Positions 1-7,911 of a stretch of 30,966 nt of DNA are shown here, piece after piece. The translations under genes and the position numbers were made by a program. Where the stretch lies: positions 1 through 30,966 of IMG/VR virus record IMGVR_UViG_3300045999_007039; one strand, given 5' to 3'. This DNA comes from a virus. How positions within the stretch are numbered: the first letter of the stretch is position 1; each line of letters opens with the position of its first letter. Below the pieces are notes generated by a model. The model was not told the DNA's origin. It ran no database searches and saw nothing but the letters and a program-made list of their open reading frames with translations.

Positions 1-3000
1 AGGAACGTTTTGGCGACCATGTATTCAAAGATGGTAGTATCGTTCAGGGCGCTCAAATGTCTCTGGGATCTGCAGTTGCAGTAAACTTATCTTCTCAATA
101 TAACGGAACTGATATTACAGTATCCAACTTTAATAGAAAATATGTAAATAATTCAACAAATACATCAACGACAATATCAACAGCTTTTGTTGCTGCAACA
201 GAATCTGGTAGTACTCCTGTTCTAATGATCAATTATATTACAGGTGATGTTTTTAGTAACGATACCATTAGAACAACAGACTTTTCAAATTATGCAAACA
301 TTTCTGGACCACAAGGTGTTGGTTCACTTGCAAGTATTTCAGACGGTGTCATATTTGTTGATGGTTATTTTGCAAGAGTTGGTGCTCAGACAATAATTCT
401 TGACAAATATGGTGTCACACCAACATATCGTATTGGTCTAGAACTAAACAAAGAAATAGTTCTACCAACTTCAGACACTTCCCTATTAGATCCTGCATTA
501 GAAGCTTCAAATTTTCAAGCCCCTGGAGCTGCTCGTTATAAAATTGAACTAGTTCTTGCAAAAAGAACATTAGATAGTACAGACGATAGTAAGTTTATCG
601 AATTACTTCGTGTAGAAGATGGTGTAATCACAGATAAAATCATATATCCACAATATTCCGAATTGGAAAAGACTTTAGCAAGAAGAACAAATGACGAATC
701 GGGTAGCTATACGGTTAGACCATTTAATATTCGTCTAAGAAATCATGCTAATACAACACCAAATTCTGAGCTATTCACAGTCACTCTAGATCCTGGAAAA
801 GCATATGTAGAAGGTTATGAATTCGAAACAACATCTGCAAAAAATCTTACTCTTAAAAGATCTAGAGAATCATCAAATGTAAATAATTACACATTAACGA
901 TGAATTATGGTAATTATTTCTTGACAACAAATGCAAATTCAATGTCAGGAGCCACATCTACTGGTGTGTTTAAGCTTGATGATACTGGAATTGGACCACA
1001 ACTTGTTGATCTTCATTGTGTAAATAAATCAAGTTTGAGTTTAACAAATCCAACAACTTATAACTCTACAAAAATTGGAACAGCAAGAATAACTAATATT
1101 GATTATGATAGTGCATCAAACACACAGAATTCATCGACATATAATTATCGCGTTTATGTTTCTGATACAAAATATGGAAATCTTACTGGTATAATTTTTG
1201 CTAACACATCAAATGATAGTATTTTCCTATCAAATACAGGAAATCAAATATATTCTTCGACAGCAAATGCGTATCTTGGTACAATAATTCGCATAACATC
1301 AGGAAGTCTATCAGGAACAACAAGAAGAATTGTTAATTATGATGCAACAAATCGTAGAGCATATCTAGATTCAAACGTAACTATTCTGTCTGCAATTGCA
1401 AACACAGACACATATTCTATCGATTTTTCAACAAAAGACGTTGAATGTCTTGCTAATCTGACATCAGGTACGCCAATGACATTCAATGGTAGTTTCGATA
1501 TTGCACCTATAGGGAAAATTGGTAGCGTAAGTACCGGTGATGCATTTATAACAGACACTAACTTTGGAAAATATTTGTTTGAATATCCAGAAAATTATAT
1601 CAAAGCAGGTATTACTGATCAATCATATCAGTATTATAAAGTTCTTGCAACTGATACAACATTTACTACAGGTGCAACAAGCGCACTTTCGGCGGGAACG
1701 GGTGAAACATTCTTAGTTAATGGAACACAATCATCAACTCAAGCACTAGAAAACTTTATTGTTATAATAAAAAACAATCGAGGTACTGCAATCGGGGCAA
1801 ACGGTTCGATATTGCCTATGACAACATCAGGTTCTTCTATTGTTGTCAATAATAGTGGAACACCAACAGCTACATTTACAGCAGCTGGCGGTTTAACTTT
1901 TACTGCTGATATTTTGGCTAAAGTTGCGATTAATTCGGGATCAAAGATAAATGAAAAGCTTAAAACAAGAGTAAGTTCCAATTCAACACATATATTAACA
2001 CAAGGTGGAACCGCAAATGGTACTTTTAGCAATGTATCTGTTTACTCTGCAGTTGGTCAAGTTCATCTAAGTGCTCCAAATAAAATTCCTGGAAATAAAG
2101 ATTCGCTTTATGTATCCGATGTCTATTCAATAGATAAAGTTTATGATATTGGAACAGCTCCATTTACAAATGGCACTGCTCTATCATCGTATACTGATAT
2201 TACAAATAGATATAAGATGGATACTGGTCAAAGAGATACATATTATGACCATGGTGCTATAGAGTTTCTTCCTGGCAAAACACCGCCATCAGGAAATGTT
2301 GTTGTCTGTTTTAGCTATTTCAAACATGAAACAGGACCTAGTGATGGTCTAGGATACTTCTCGGTAGATTCATATCCGACATATGCAAATATTCCACAGT
2401 ATACTAGCACAACAACAGGTACAGTACATGACTTGAGAGATTGTATTGATTTTAGACCTAGAAGATTAGATGCATCTAATACTTCACCAGGATATACATT
2501 ACAAGGATTTAGAATATCTCTACCAAATGAAACATTTTCTTCAGACTATTCTTACTATCTTGCAAGAAGAGATAAGATTGTATTGACAAAAGATCGTTTC
2601 TTCCAAGTAGTTGAAGGTGTTCCATCTTTAAATCCACAGTATCCTAGAGAACCAGAAAATTCTATGGTTCTATATAATTTGACATTACCACCATACACAG
2701 CAGATCCTGCAAATGTAACTGTCAAATACATCGAAAATAAAAGATATACGATGAGAGATATCGGATCTCTTGAAAAGAGAATCGAAAACTTAGAATACTA
2801 CACATCTCTTAATCTATTAGAGAAAAATACACAAGTATTGACAATTCAAGATGCTGATGGTCTAGAAAGAACTAAAAATGGAATTCTAGTCGATTCATTC
2901 AAAGGACACGCTATTGGCGATGTTAAGAATCGCGATTATCGTTGTTCAATTGATTTTAGAACAGAAGAACTTCGTCCAGAAGCTATTACAGTAGCTCATT

Positions 3001-5978
3001 ATATGGACTATGACTATACAAATAGTTCAGGTGTTTCAAATACAGCAGGTATTGTTACACTTCCATATACAACGTCAATAGTTGTTTCTCAAAATGTTGC
3101 AACACAAACAGAAACAGTTCAACCATACTTGTATGCTCAATTCTTGGGTTCAGTATACTTAAATCCAGAAAGTGATTTTTACTTCAACAAATCAATATTG
3201 CCTGATGTAAATGTCAATCTTGCAGGAGAAAATGACGCATATGAAGCATTAGAAGCTGCATTCAATAACGATACATCTGTATTCAATACTGAATATGGTA
3301 ATTGGGAAACAAAATCAGTAGGTGTTGAAGTCTCAACAAATAGAATAAATGAACAAAGAAATTCTGGTTTTCAAGTTTGGCAAGATCAAGTTGAAAGAAC
3401 AACAACATCTACAGTAACAACACAAGTTCAAAGTGGAATTCAAAAGAAAATATCATTTGACACGATTACATCAAAATCAGGTGAACGAATCGTTGATCTA
3501 AGTATTGCACCTGTCATGAGAGCGCAAGATATTGATTTTGTCGGTCTCAAGTTCAAACCTAGAAAGACAGTATATTTCACTTTTGATGATCAGCGTGTTA
3601 CAAATTATGTTCTTCGTGCAAATGAAATTGTTTTCGACGGAAATCATTTCTTTGACATTAATAATTCTGAAAGAATAACTTCAGGAACAAGCAATGTAGC
3701 AAATGTCTTACTATCGCGTACAGTAAATTCAAGTAATATTGCATATATTACAGATGTTTCTGGAAATGTATTAGTTGACCAAATTTGGACAGGTTCGCGC
3801 TCAGGAAATACAGCAACTGTAGTATCATATAATCATTACTCGGGAACAGCAAGAAGTGCAAATTCTAAAGCAATCAATTTGTCTTTTGATGCATCTTCTA
3901 CTGATGGTTATTATACGGGAAACACAATATATTTTGTTGACGGTTTAGGAATTGGTGGTTCATATACAATCGATTCTTATACAGGAGCTACAAGATCTGC
4001 TTATAATAGCGCAGGATTCTTAGTTACACCGGGTTCAAATACACGATATTCTATTGGTACATCAAAAACCAATGAATACGGACAAGTTGCAGGAACGTTT
4101 GTTGTTCCTAGCACATCAACATTAAACTTCAAAACTGGAGAAAGAGTATTTAGAATTCTAGATTCTCAGTCCGGTTCATTAGGTGCAAGCACAACAAGTG
4201 GTGACGGTAAGTTTGCTTCTCAGGGATTGATTGGTGCATCACAAGAAACCGTAATTACCACTCGCGTTCCAATTCTACAGCGTGCTTCTGCTACAAGTCA
4301 GCGTATTGTTAGAGATGTCGTGACAAGAGATCAAGTGGTCGGCTCAACATTAATTGCAGATTTTACGCCTAGCACACCTTTTGTATCATCTCAATCAGAA
4401 AATTCATCGCCTGGTTCTGATCCTCAAGGACCAGAACCTAATCCTGTTTCTGATGCACCTTCAGGTTCAGAATCAGATTTTGGTTGTTGCGATCCATTAT
4501 CTCAAACATTCTTTGTGGATAAACAAGTTCATCCTGAAGGTATATTCTTGAATAGCGTAGATCTATTCTTTGCTGCTAAAGATAGCACAGGAACAATTCC
4601 TGTAGAAATTCAAATTAGACCTACAATAAACGGATATCCACACAGTTCTCTAATTCTTCCAAATGGTCGTGTTATAGTAGATGTCAATAAAGTAAATGTA
4701 TCAGATCTACCAAGCACATCAAATGCATCTACAGCAACAACATTTACATTTCCAGCACCTCTTTATATTCCACCTGGAGAATTTGCAATCGTAGTATATT
4801 CAGATAGTCCTGAATATGAAGTATATCTTGCAAAGCTAGGTGAACAAATTTTGGGATCTGATAGAATAGTATCAAAACAACCATACATCGGTTCGCTATT
4901 CAAGTCACAAAATTCAACGACTTGGACACCATTCCAAGATCAAGATCTAATGTTTGTGATGAAAAAGTGTGATTTCACAACGAATACTACAGGTACTGCA
5001 TTGTTTAATGTTAAAGCACCTAGCTCTAACACAAACATGGACGCAATGTATGTAAAAGCAGATCAAATCAAATTTGCATCTTCTTCATTAAATTATGGTT
5101 ATAAGTCTAAACCAAAGAGCACATCAACGCTAGAGAGTAGTTTTACATCTTTCATCGAAAATCAAGACTATGAATTTAACTCTGATGGTATCGGTCGTAG
5201 AATAATCAATCAATCAGGCGATTTTGTCTTACGTGCTAGCTTAAGTTCTACAAATTCAGACGTTTCGCCTGTAATCGATATGCAACGTGTTGGTCTATTC
5301 TCGGTTGAAAATTACATAAACAACGCCAATCTATCAAACTCTACAGTCGTTGTGACTAATGGTGGTGCTGGACACACTGCGCCTACTGTTACAATAACTG
5401 GCGGTAATGGATCGGGAGCAACTGCAGTTGCTAATGTTGTTGGTGGTGTTGTAGATAGAATTTACATTACATCCTTCGGAACTGGATATACAGAAACACC
5501 AACAATTACAGTTAGTGAAGGTGGTGCAACAAGAAATGCTACGGCAATTATTTTGGGTGAAACAAGAAATTCTGGCGGGAATTATCTAGCTCGATACATC
5601 ACAAGACGAGTCGAATTGGAAGATGGTTTCGATTCTGGAGATCTCAGAGTATTCTTAACAGCATACAAGCCTTCTGCAACTGGAATAGAAGTATATTATA
5701 AAGTCATGAATAGTGATGATAAGGACGATTTTGACAATAAGAATTATGTCAAAATGGCTCAATATACTCTCTCTTCACTAAATTCTACTAATACAAATGA
5801 CTACATTGAATACGAATATAGACCTTCGCTAAATTCTAGTGCTATAACATACACTACAAATGGTACTACATATGATTCGTTTAAGTATTTTTCAATTAAA
5901 ATTGTAATGAGTTCTTCGGACCCAACTATAGTACCTAAGATTCGTGATCTTCGTGTAATAGCATTGCCTGCGGAATAA
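1..5978 (+). CDS. DUF4815-type virion structural protein, 5' end outside window
   Basis: A very large structural protein of T4-like phages, probably a baseplate- or fibre-associated virion component. The frame is open from base 3 with no stop, and the codons before the first ATG (57) read ERFGDHVFKDGSIVQGAQ. This matches what I recall of the start of the DUF4815 family, so the ATG at 57 is internal and the gene begins left of the window. At least 1991 residues are present. The N-terminal part (to about base 900) is the DUF4815-like region, including DPGKAYVEGYEFET. A likely coiled segment lies near 2755-2830 (SLEKRIENLEYYTSLNLLEK). A GCCDPLSQTFFVD motif near 4480-4515 is followed by a conserved-looking beta-rich region. 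At about 5360-5550 there is a GGxGYT/TVTITGG-type glycine-rich insert. The protein is Ser/Thr/Asn-rich, as expected for an extracellular virion protein. Exact position in the particle is inferred. Confidence 0.85.
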   Translation, partial: ERFGDHVFKDGSIVQGAQMSLGSAVAVNLSSQYNGTDITVSNFNRKYVNNSTNTSTTISTAFVAATESGSTPVLMINYITGDVFSNDTIRTTDFSNYANISGPQGVGSLASISDGVIFVDGYFARVGAQTIILDKYGVTPTYRIGLELNKEIVLPTSDTSLLDPALEASNFQAPGAARYKIELVLAKRTLDSTDDSKFIELLRVEDGVITDKIIYPQYSELEKTLARRTNDESGSYTVRPFNIRLRNHANTTPNSELFTVTLDPGKAYVEGYEFETTSAKNLTLKRSRESSNVNNYTLTMNYGNYFLTTNANSMSGATSTGVFKLDDTGIGPQLVDLHCVNKSSLSLTNPTTYNSTKIGTARITNIDYDSASNTQNSSTYNYRVYVSDTKYGNLTGIIFANTSNDSIFLSNTGNQIYSSTANAYLGTIIRITSGSLSGTTRRIVNYDATNRRAYLDSNVTILSAIANTDTYSIDFSTKDVECLANLTSGTPMTFNGSFDIAPIGKIGSVSTGDAFITDTNFGKYLFEYPENYIKAGITDQSYQYYKVLATDTTFTTGATSALSAGTGETFLVNGTQSSTQALENFIVIIKNNRGTAIGANGSILPMTTSGSSIVVNNSGTPTATFTAAGGLTFTADILAKVAINSGSKINEKLKTRVSSNSTHILTQGGTANGTFSNVSVYSAVGQVHLSAPNKIPGNKDSLYVSDVYSIDKVYDIGTAPFTNGTALSSYTDITNRYKMDTGQRDTYYDHGAIEFLPGKTPPSGNVVVCFSYFKHETGPSDGLGYFSVDSYPTYANIPQYTSTTTGTVHDLRDCIDFRPRRLDASNTSPGYTLQGFRISLPNETFSSDYSYYLARRDKIVLTKDRFFQVVEGVPSLNPQYPREPENSMVLYNLTLPPYTADPANVTVKYIENKRYTMRDIGSLEKRIENLEYYTSLNLLEKNTQVLTIQDADGLERTKNGILVDSFKGHAIGDVKNRDYRCSIDFRTEELRPEAITVAHYMDYDYTNSSGVSNTAGIVTLPYTTSIVVSQNVATQTETVQPYLYAQFLGSVYLNPESDFYFNKSILPDVNVNLAGENDAYEALEAAFNNDTSVFNTEYGNWETKSVGVEVSTNRINEQRNSGFQVWQDQVERTTTSTVTTQVQSGIQKKISFDTITSKSGERIVDLSIAPVMRAQDIDFVGLKFKPRKTVYFTFDDQRVTNYVLRANEIVFDGNHFFDINNSERITSGTSNVANVLLSRTVNSSNIAYITDVSGNVLVDQIWTGSRSGNTATVVSYNHYSGTARSANSKAINLSFDASSTDGYYTGNTIYFVDGLGIGGSYTIDSYTGATRSAYNSAGFLVTPGSNTRYSIGTSKTNEYGQVAGTFVVPSTSTLNFKTGERVFRILDSQSGSLGASTTSGDGKFASQGLIGASQETVITTRVPILQRASATSQRIVRDVVTRDQVVGSTLIADFTPSTPFVSSQSENSSPGSDPQGPEPNPVSDAPSGSESDFGCCDPLSQTFFVDKQVHPEGIFLNSVDLFFAAKDSTGTIPVEIQIRPTINGYPHSSLILPNGRVIVDVNKVNVSDLPSTSNASTATTFTFPAPLYIPPGEFAIVVYSDSPEYEVYLAKLGEQILGSDRIVSKQPYIGSLFKSQNSTTWTPFQDQDLMFVMKKCDFTTNTTGTALFNVKAPSSNTNMDAMYVKADQIKFASSSLNYGYKSKPKSTSTLESSFTSFIENQDYEFNSDGIGRRIINQSGDFVLRASLSSTNSDVSPVIDMQRVGLFSVENYINNANLSNSTVVVTNGGAGHTAPTVTITGGNGSGATAVANVVGGVVDRIYITSFGTGYTETPTITVSEGGATRNATAIILGETRNSGGNYLARYITRRVELEDGFDSGDLRVFLTAYKPSATGIEVYYKVMNSDDKDDFDNKNYVKMAQYTLSSLNSTNTNDYIEYEYRPSLNSSAITYTTNGTTYDSFKYFSIKIVMSSSDPTIVPKIRDLRVIALPAE

Positions 5979-5982
5979 TCAC

Positions 5983-6189
5983 ATGAAAGTAAAAGTTACA
6001 GATACTTCTTATGTTCGTGACATTAATTCAAAAGCTATTTTGAATACGAACAAAAAAGAGCTACAAGAATATCAACAAAAAAAAGCAATGCTATCAAAAA
6101 TTAATGAAATAAATAACTTGAAGCAAGAACTTGCTGAAGTAAAAGACACTATGCATAAAATCTTGTTCATTTTGACGGAGCGCAAATAA
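5983..6189 (+). CDS. Small coiled-coil-like protein, 68 aa
   Basis: A short protein of unknown function. It starts 4 nt after the stop of the DUF4815-type gene and ends 1 nt before the next start, so it is translated as part of the same unit. The middle and C-terminal part (KKELQEYQQKKAML, then INEINNLKQELAEVKDTM) is charged with leucine/isoleucine spacing that suggests a single amphipathic helix or short coiled coil. No signal peptide or membrane segment is seen. Small helical proteins of this kind often lie next to large structural genes in T4-like marine phages, so a virion or assembly role is plausible but is inference from position only. Confidence 0.7.
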   Translation: MKVKVTDTSYVRDINSKAILNTNKKELQEYQQKKAMLSKINEINNLKQELAEVKDTMHKILFILTERK

Positions 6190-6190
6190 T

Positions 6191-7321
6191 ATGCCAATTA
6201 GCAATGTTGCATTAACAAACACTTTTGATGAATGGCGCACAAGAACTAATCAGTTGATTGTTTCTATGAACGATGTTTTGGGCGATGGTTTAGCTACATA
6301 TCGTAGTGTTACTTCCAATGTTGTTACAGCTAATTCGATAAGTTTATCTGGTGTTAATGTTGGATCGACATTAGTATCAGCATTTGATCGTGCTAATCTG
6401 GCTAACGGTACTGCTAATACCTCATTAGTTATTGCATCAGGTGCATTCGATAAAGCTAATAGTGCAAATGTTATTGCATCAGGTGCATTCGACAAAGCTA
6501 ATAGTGCAAATGTCATAGCGTCAGGTGCATTCGACAAAGCTAATAGCGCAAATGTTATTGCATCAGGTGCATTCGACAAAGCTAATAGCGCAAATGTCAT
6601 AGCGTCAGGTGCATTCGACAAAGCTAATAGCGCAAATGTTATTGCATCAGGTGCATTCGATAAAGCTAATAGCGCAAATGTTATTGCATCTGCAGCGTTT
6701 AATCGAGCTAATCTTGCTAACGGCACAGCTAATACAGCATTCGCTATTGCTCCTGCTGCATTTGATAAAGCAAATAGTGCCAATGTCATAGCGTCAGCTG
6801 CATTTGATAAAGCTAATGGATCTGTTCAATTAGGATGGACAACATTAGTTGCTAACGGAACTACTATCACACCGTCAAGTAATATTGATACATTAACGAT
6901 TAGAACGACAGGTAACATTTCAATAGTGGGTGTATCTGCTAATGATAACATTATTTTTGATTTGACAACGACTGGTGTTACAGCGGGTAGTTATGGTAAT
7001 GCGACTTCTATTCCCGCAATTACGATTGATTCTAGAGGAAGAGTAGTTTCTGCAAGCAATACTTCAATTTCAAATTTTTATACAGGATCATCTTCTGTTA
7101 ATACTGATTTTCCAATTGGGTCTTATTTAGTCGTTGATTGTGCTGGGTCTTATGCAAGAAATGCACAAATTCCAGTATATCTTGCTTTCGGTTCTATAAT
7201 TTATCAGGACACAGATGCTGGTGTAGGTAGTGTTTCTGGAACATGGAGATCTCGTGGATATTGGGCTGATACTGATGGTGGGTTGGTGAGTGGATATTAC
7301 TTAGTTCAAAGAGTATCGTGA
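6191..7321 (+). CDS. Tail fibre-like protein with GAFDKANSANVIAS repeats, 376 aa
   Basis: A fibre-type virion protein in three parts. Residues 1-65 form a short N-terminal domain (VALTNTFDEWRTRTNQL) of a type I associate with tail-fibre proteins of marine T4-like phages. Residues 66-215 are a repeat shaft: one 21-residue unit (AFDRANLANGTANT-type), six perfect 14-residue copies of GAFDKANSANVIAS, then one more 21-residue unit and further 14-residue units. Residues 216-290 are a beta module (FDLTTTGVTAGSYGN, then TIDSRGRVVSASN) that also occurs twice in the 1365-aa fibre encoded at 7911-12008. The C-terminus, ending GTWRSRGYW...YYLVQRVS, resembles a fibre tip domain. GGAG at 6177-6180 is a reasonable ribosome binding site. 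Which fibre it builds is unknown. Confidence 0.8.
   Translation: MPISNVALTNTFDEWRTRTNQLIVSMNDVLGDGLATYRSVTSNVVTANSISLSGVNVGSTLVSAFDRANLANGTANTSLVIASGAFDKANSANVIASGAFDKANSANVIASGAFDKANSANVIASGAFDKANSANVIASGAFDKANSANVIASGAFDKANSANVIASAAFNRANLANGTANTAFAIAPAAFDKANSANVIASAAFDKANGSVQLGWTTLVANGTTITPSSNIDTLTIRTTGNISIVGVSANDNIIFDLTTTGVTAGSYGNATSIPAITIDSRGRVVSASNTSISNFYTGSSSVNTDFPIGSYLVVDCAGSYARNAQIPVYLAFGSIIYQDTDAGVGSVSGTWRSRGYWADTDGGLVSGYYLVQRVS
6440..6691 (+). repeat. Six tandem 42-bp repeats (14-aa units) in a fibre gene
   Basis: Six head-to-tail 42-bp copies encode the identical peptide GAFDKANSANVIAS. The copies differ almost only at synonymous sites. The last four codons are GTT ATT GCA TCA in copies 1, 3 and 5 and GTC ATA GCG TCA in copies 2 and 4. 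Copy 6 returns to the first form except for its last codon. The alternation shows that an 84-bp dimer, not the 42-bp monomer, was the last unit to expand. Confidence 0.9.
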
Positions 7322-7331
7322 AATTTAAATT

Positions 7332-7359
7332 TTTTTGATATGATAAATAATATCAAAAA
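7332..7359 (+). promoter_or_regulatory. Hairpin enclosing a late promoter core
   Basis: A perfect 10-bp inverted repeat, TTTTTGATAT (7332-7341) and ATATCAAAAA (7350-7359), leaves an 8-nt loop that is exactly GATAAATA. Two G-T wobbles could extend the stem over the first Gs of the ribosome binding site of the gene at 7369. There is no U-run after it, so it is not a typical terminator. Confidence 0.6.
7342..7349 (+). promoter_or_regulatory. T4-type late promoter core GATAAATA
   Basis: GATAAATA matches the T4 late promoter -10 consensus TATAAATA at 7 of 8 positions, and matches NATAAATA exactly. It lies in a 47-nt intergenic gap, 20 nt before the ATG at 7369. The same extended core (GATAAATAA) precedes the gp18 gene, which supports it being functional. 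Confidence 0.65.
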
Positions 7360-7368
7360 GGGTATAAA

Positions 7369-7704
7369 ATGGCATCATACGCAGAACTTATAGTAGATCA
7401 AGGATCGACTTTTAGCACAATTTTAACCCTAACCGACGATACGACTAATCTACCCATCAATGTTTCTGGATATTCTATAAATGCAAATATCAAGAAGTCA
7501 TATTATTCGGTAAATAATACTGCTGTTTTTACATCCACAATCAATGATGCTGGAAATGGAAATGTTACAATATTGTTGGCATCTACGACAACAGAAAATA
7601 TAAAAGCAGGTAGATATCTTTATGATGTAAAAATTACTAGTCCATCAAGTGTTGTTACTAGAATTGTTGAGGGCATTCTAACTATAACACCTAGAGTTTC
7701 ATAA
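7369..7704 (+). CDS. Small beta-rich virion protein, BppU-like/Ig-like fold suspected, 111 aa
   Basis: A 111-residue protein opening ASYAELIVDQGSTFSTILTL and continuing with alternating hydrophobic strands (INVSGYSINANIKKSYYS, GNVTILLA, AGRYLYDVKI). This pattern, a 'QG.TF...L.L.DD...P.nlsGysi.a.ik' opening followed by beta strands, is typical of small BppU N-terminal-like or Ig-like proteins beside fibre genes in phages. It probably acts as an adaptor or decoration in the fibre module; that role is inferred. It is the first gene after a likely late promoter, with an AAAAAGGG ribosome binding site 6 nt before the ATG. The next gene starts 3 nt after its stop. Confidence 0.75.
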   Translation: MASYAELIVDQGSTFSTILTLTDDTTNLPINVSGYSINANIKKSYYSVNNTAVFTSTINDAGNGNVTILLASTTTENIKAGRYLYDVKITSPSSVVTRIVEGILTITPRVS

Positions 7705-7707
7705 AAA

Positions 7708-7911
7708 ATGTCTATAGCAGTAAAAATAAATTCACAAAATCAACAAAAAGTAAGAACAATGACACCGGTATCAATATCGGCGTCGAAACTTGTAAATTTG
7801 ACAGATGTATCTGTCGTTGACGGAAATAATAATTCTGTATTGGTGTATAATTCAACAACCGAAAAATATGAAATTAAAGCTCTTCCAATAATATTTGGAG
7901 GAACATTCTAA
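7708..7911 (+). CDS. Small hypothetical structural-module protein, 67 aa
   Basis: A 67-residue protein with the segment LVNLTDVSVVDGNNNSVLVYNSTTEKYEIK. The pattern 'L.dv...g..ngsvLvYn..t.kyei' is common at the N-terminal or shaft region of phage fibre proteins, so it may be a detached fibre module or an adaptor. No strong ribosome binding site precedes its ATG, which suggests translation coupled to the gene before it. Its TAA overlaps the next ATG by one base (TAATG), tying it to the 1365-aa fibre gene. Exact function unknown. Confidence 0.65.
   Translation: MSIAVKINSQNQQKVRTMTPVSISASKLVNLTDVSVVDGNNNSVLVYNSTTEKYEIKALPIIFGGTF

Noticed and set aside
57-59. ATG at 57 as the start of the first gene
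   Set aside because: The frame is open to the left edge, and the preceding 18 codons read like the conserved DUF4815 opening, so this Met is internal.
6108-6115. AATAAATA as a late promoter for the 376-aa fibre gene
   Set aside because: It matches NATAAATA but lies within the 68-aa coding region in a lysine/asparagine-rich stretch where the motif arises easily; not listed without transcript data.
6440-6691. CRISPR array
   Set aside because: The regular repeats have no unique spacers and are in-frame coding repeats of a fibre gene.
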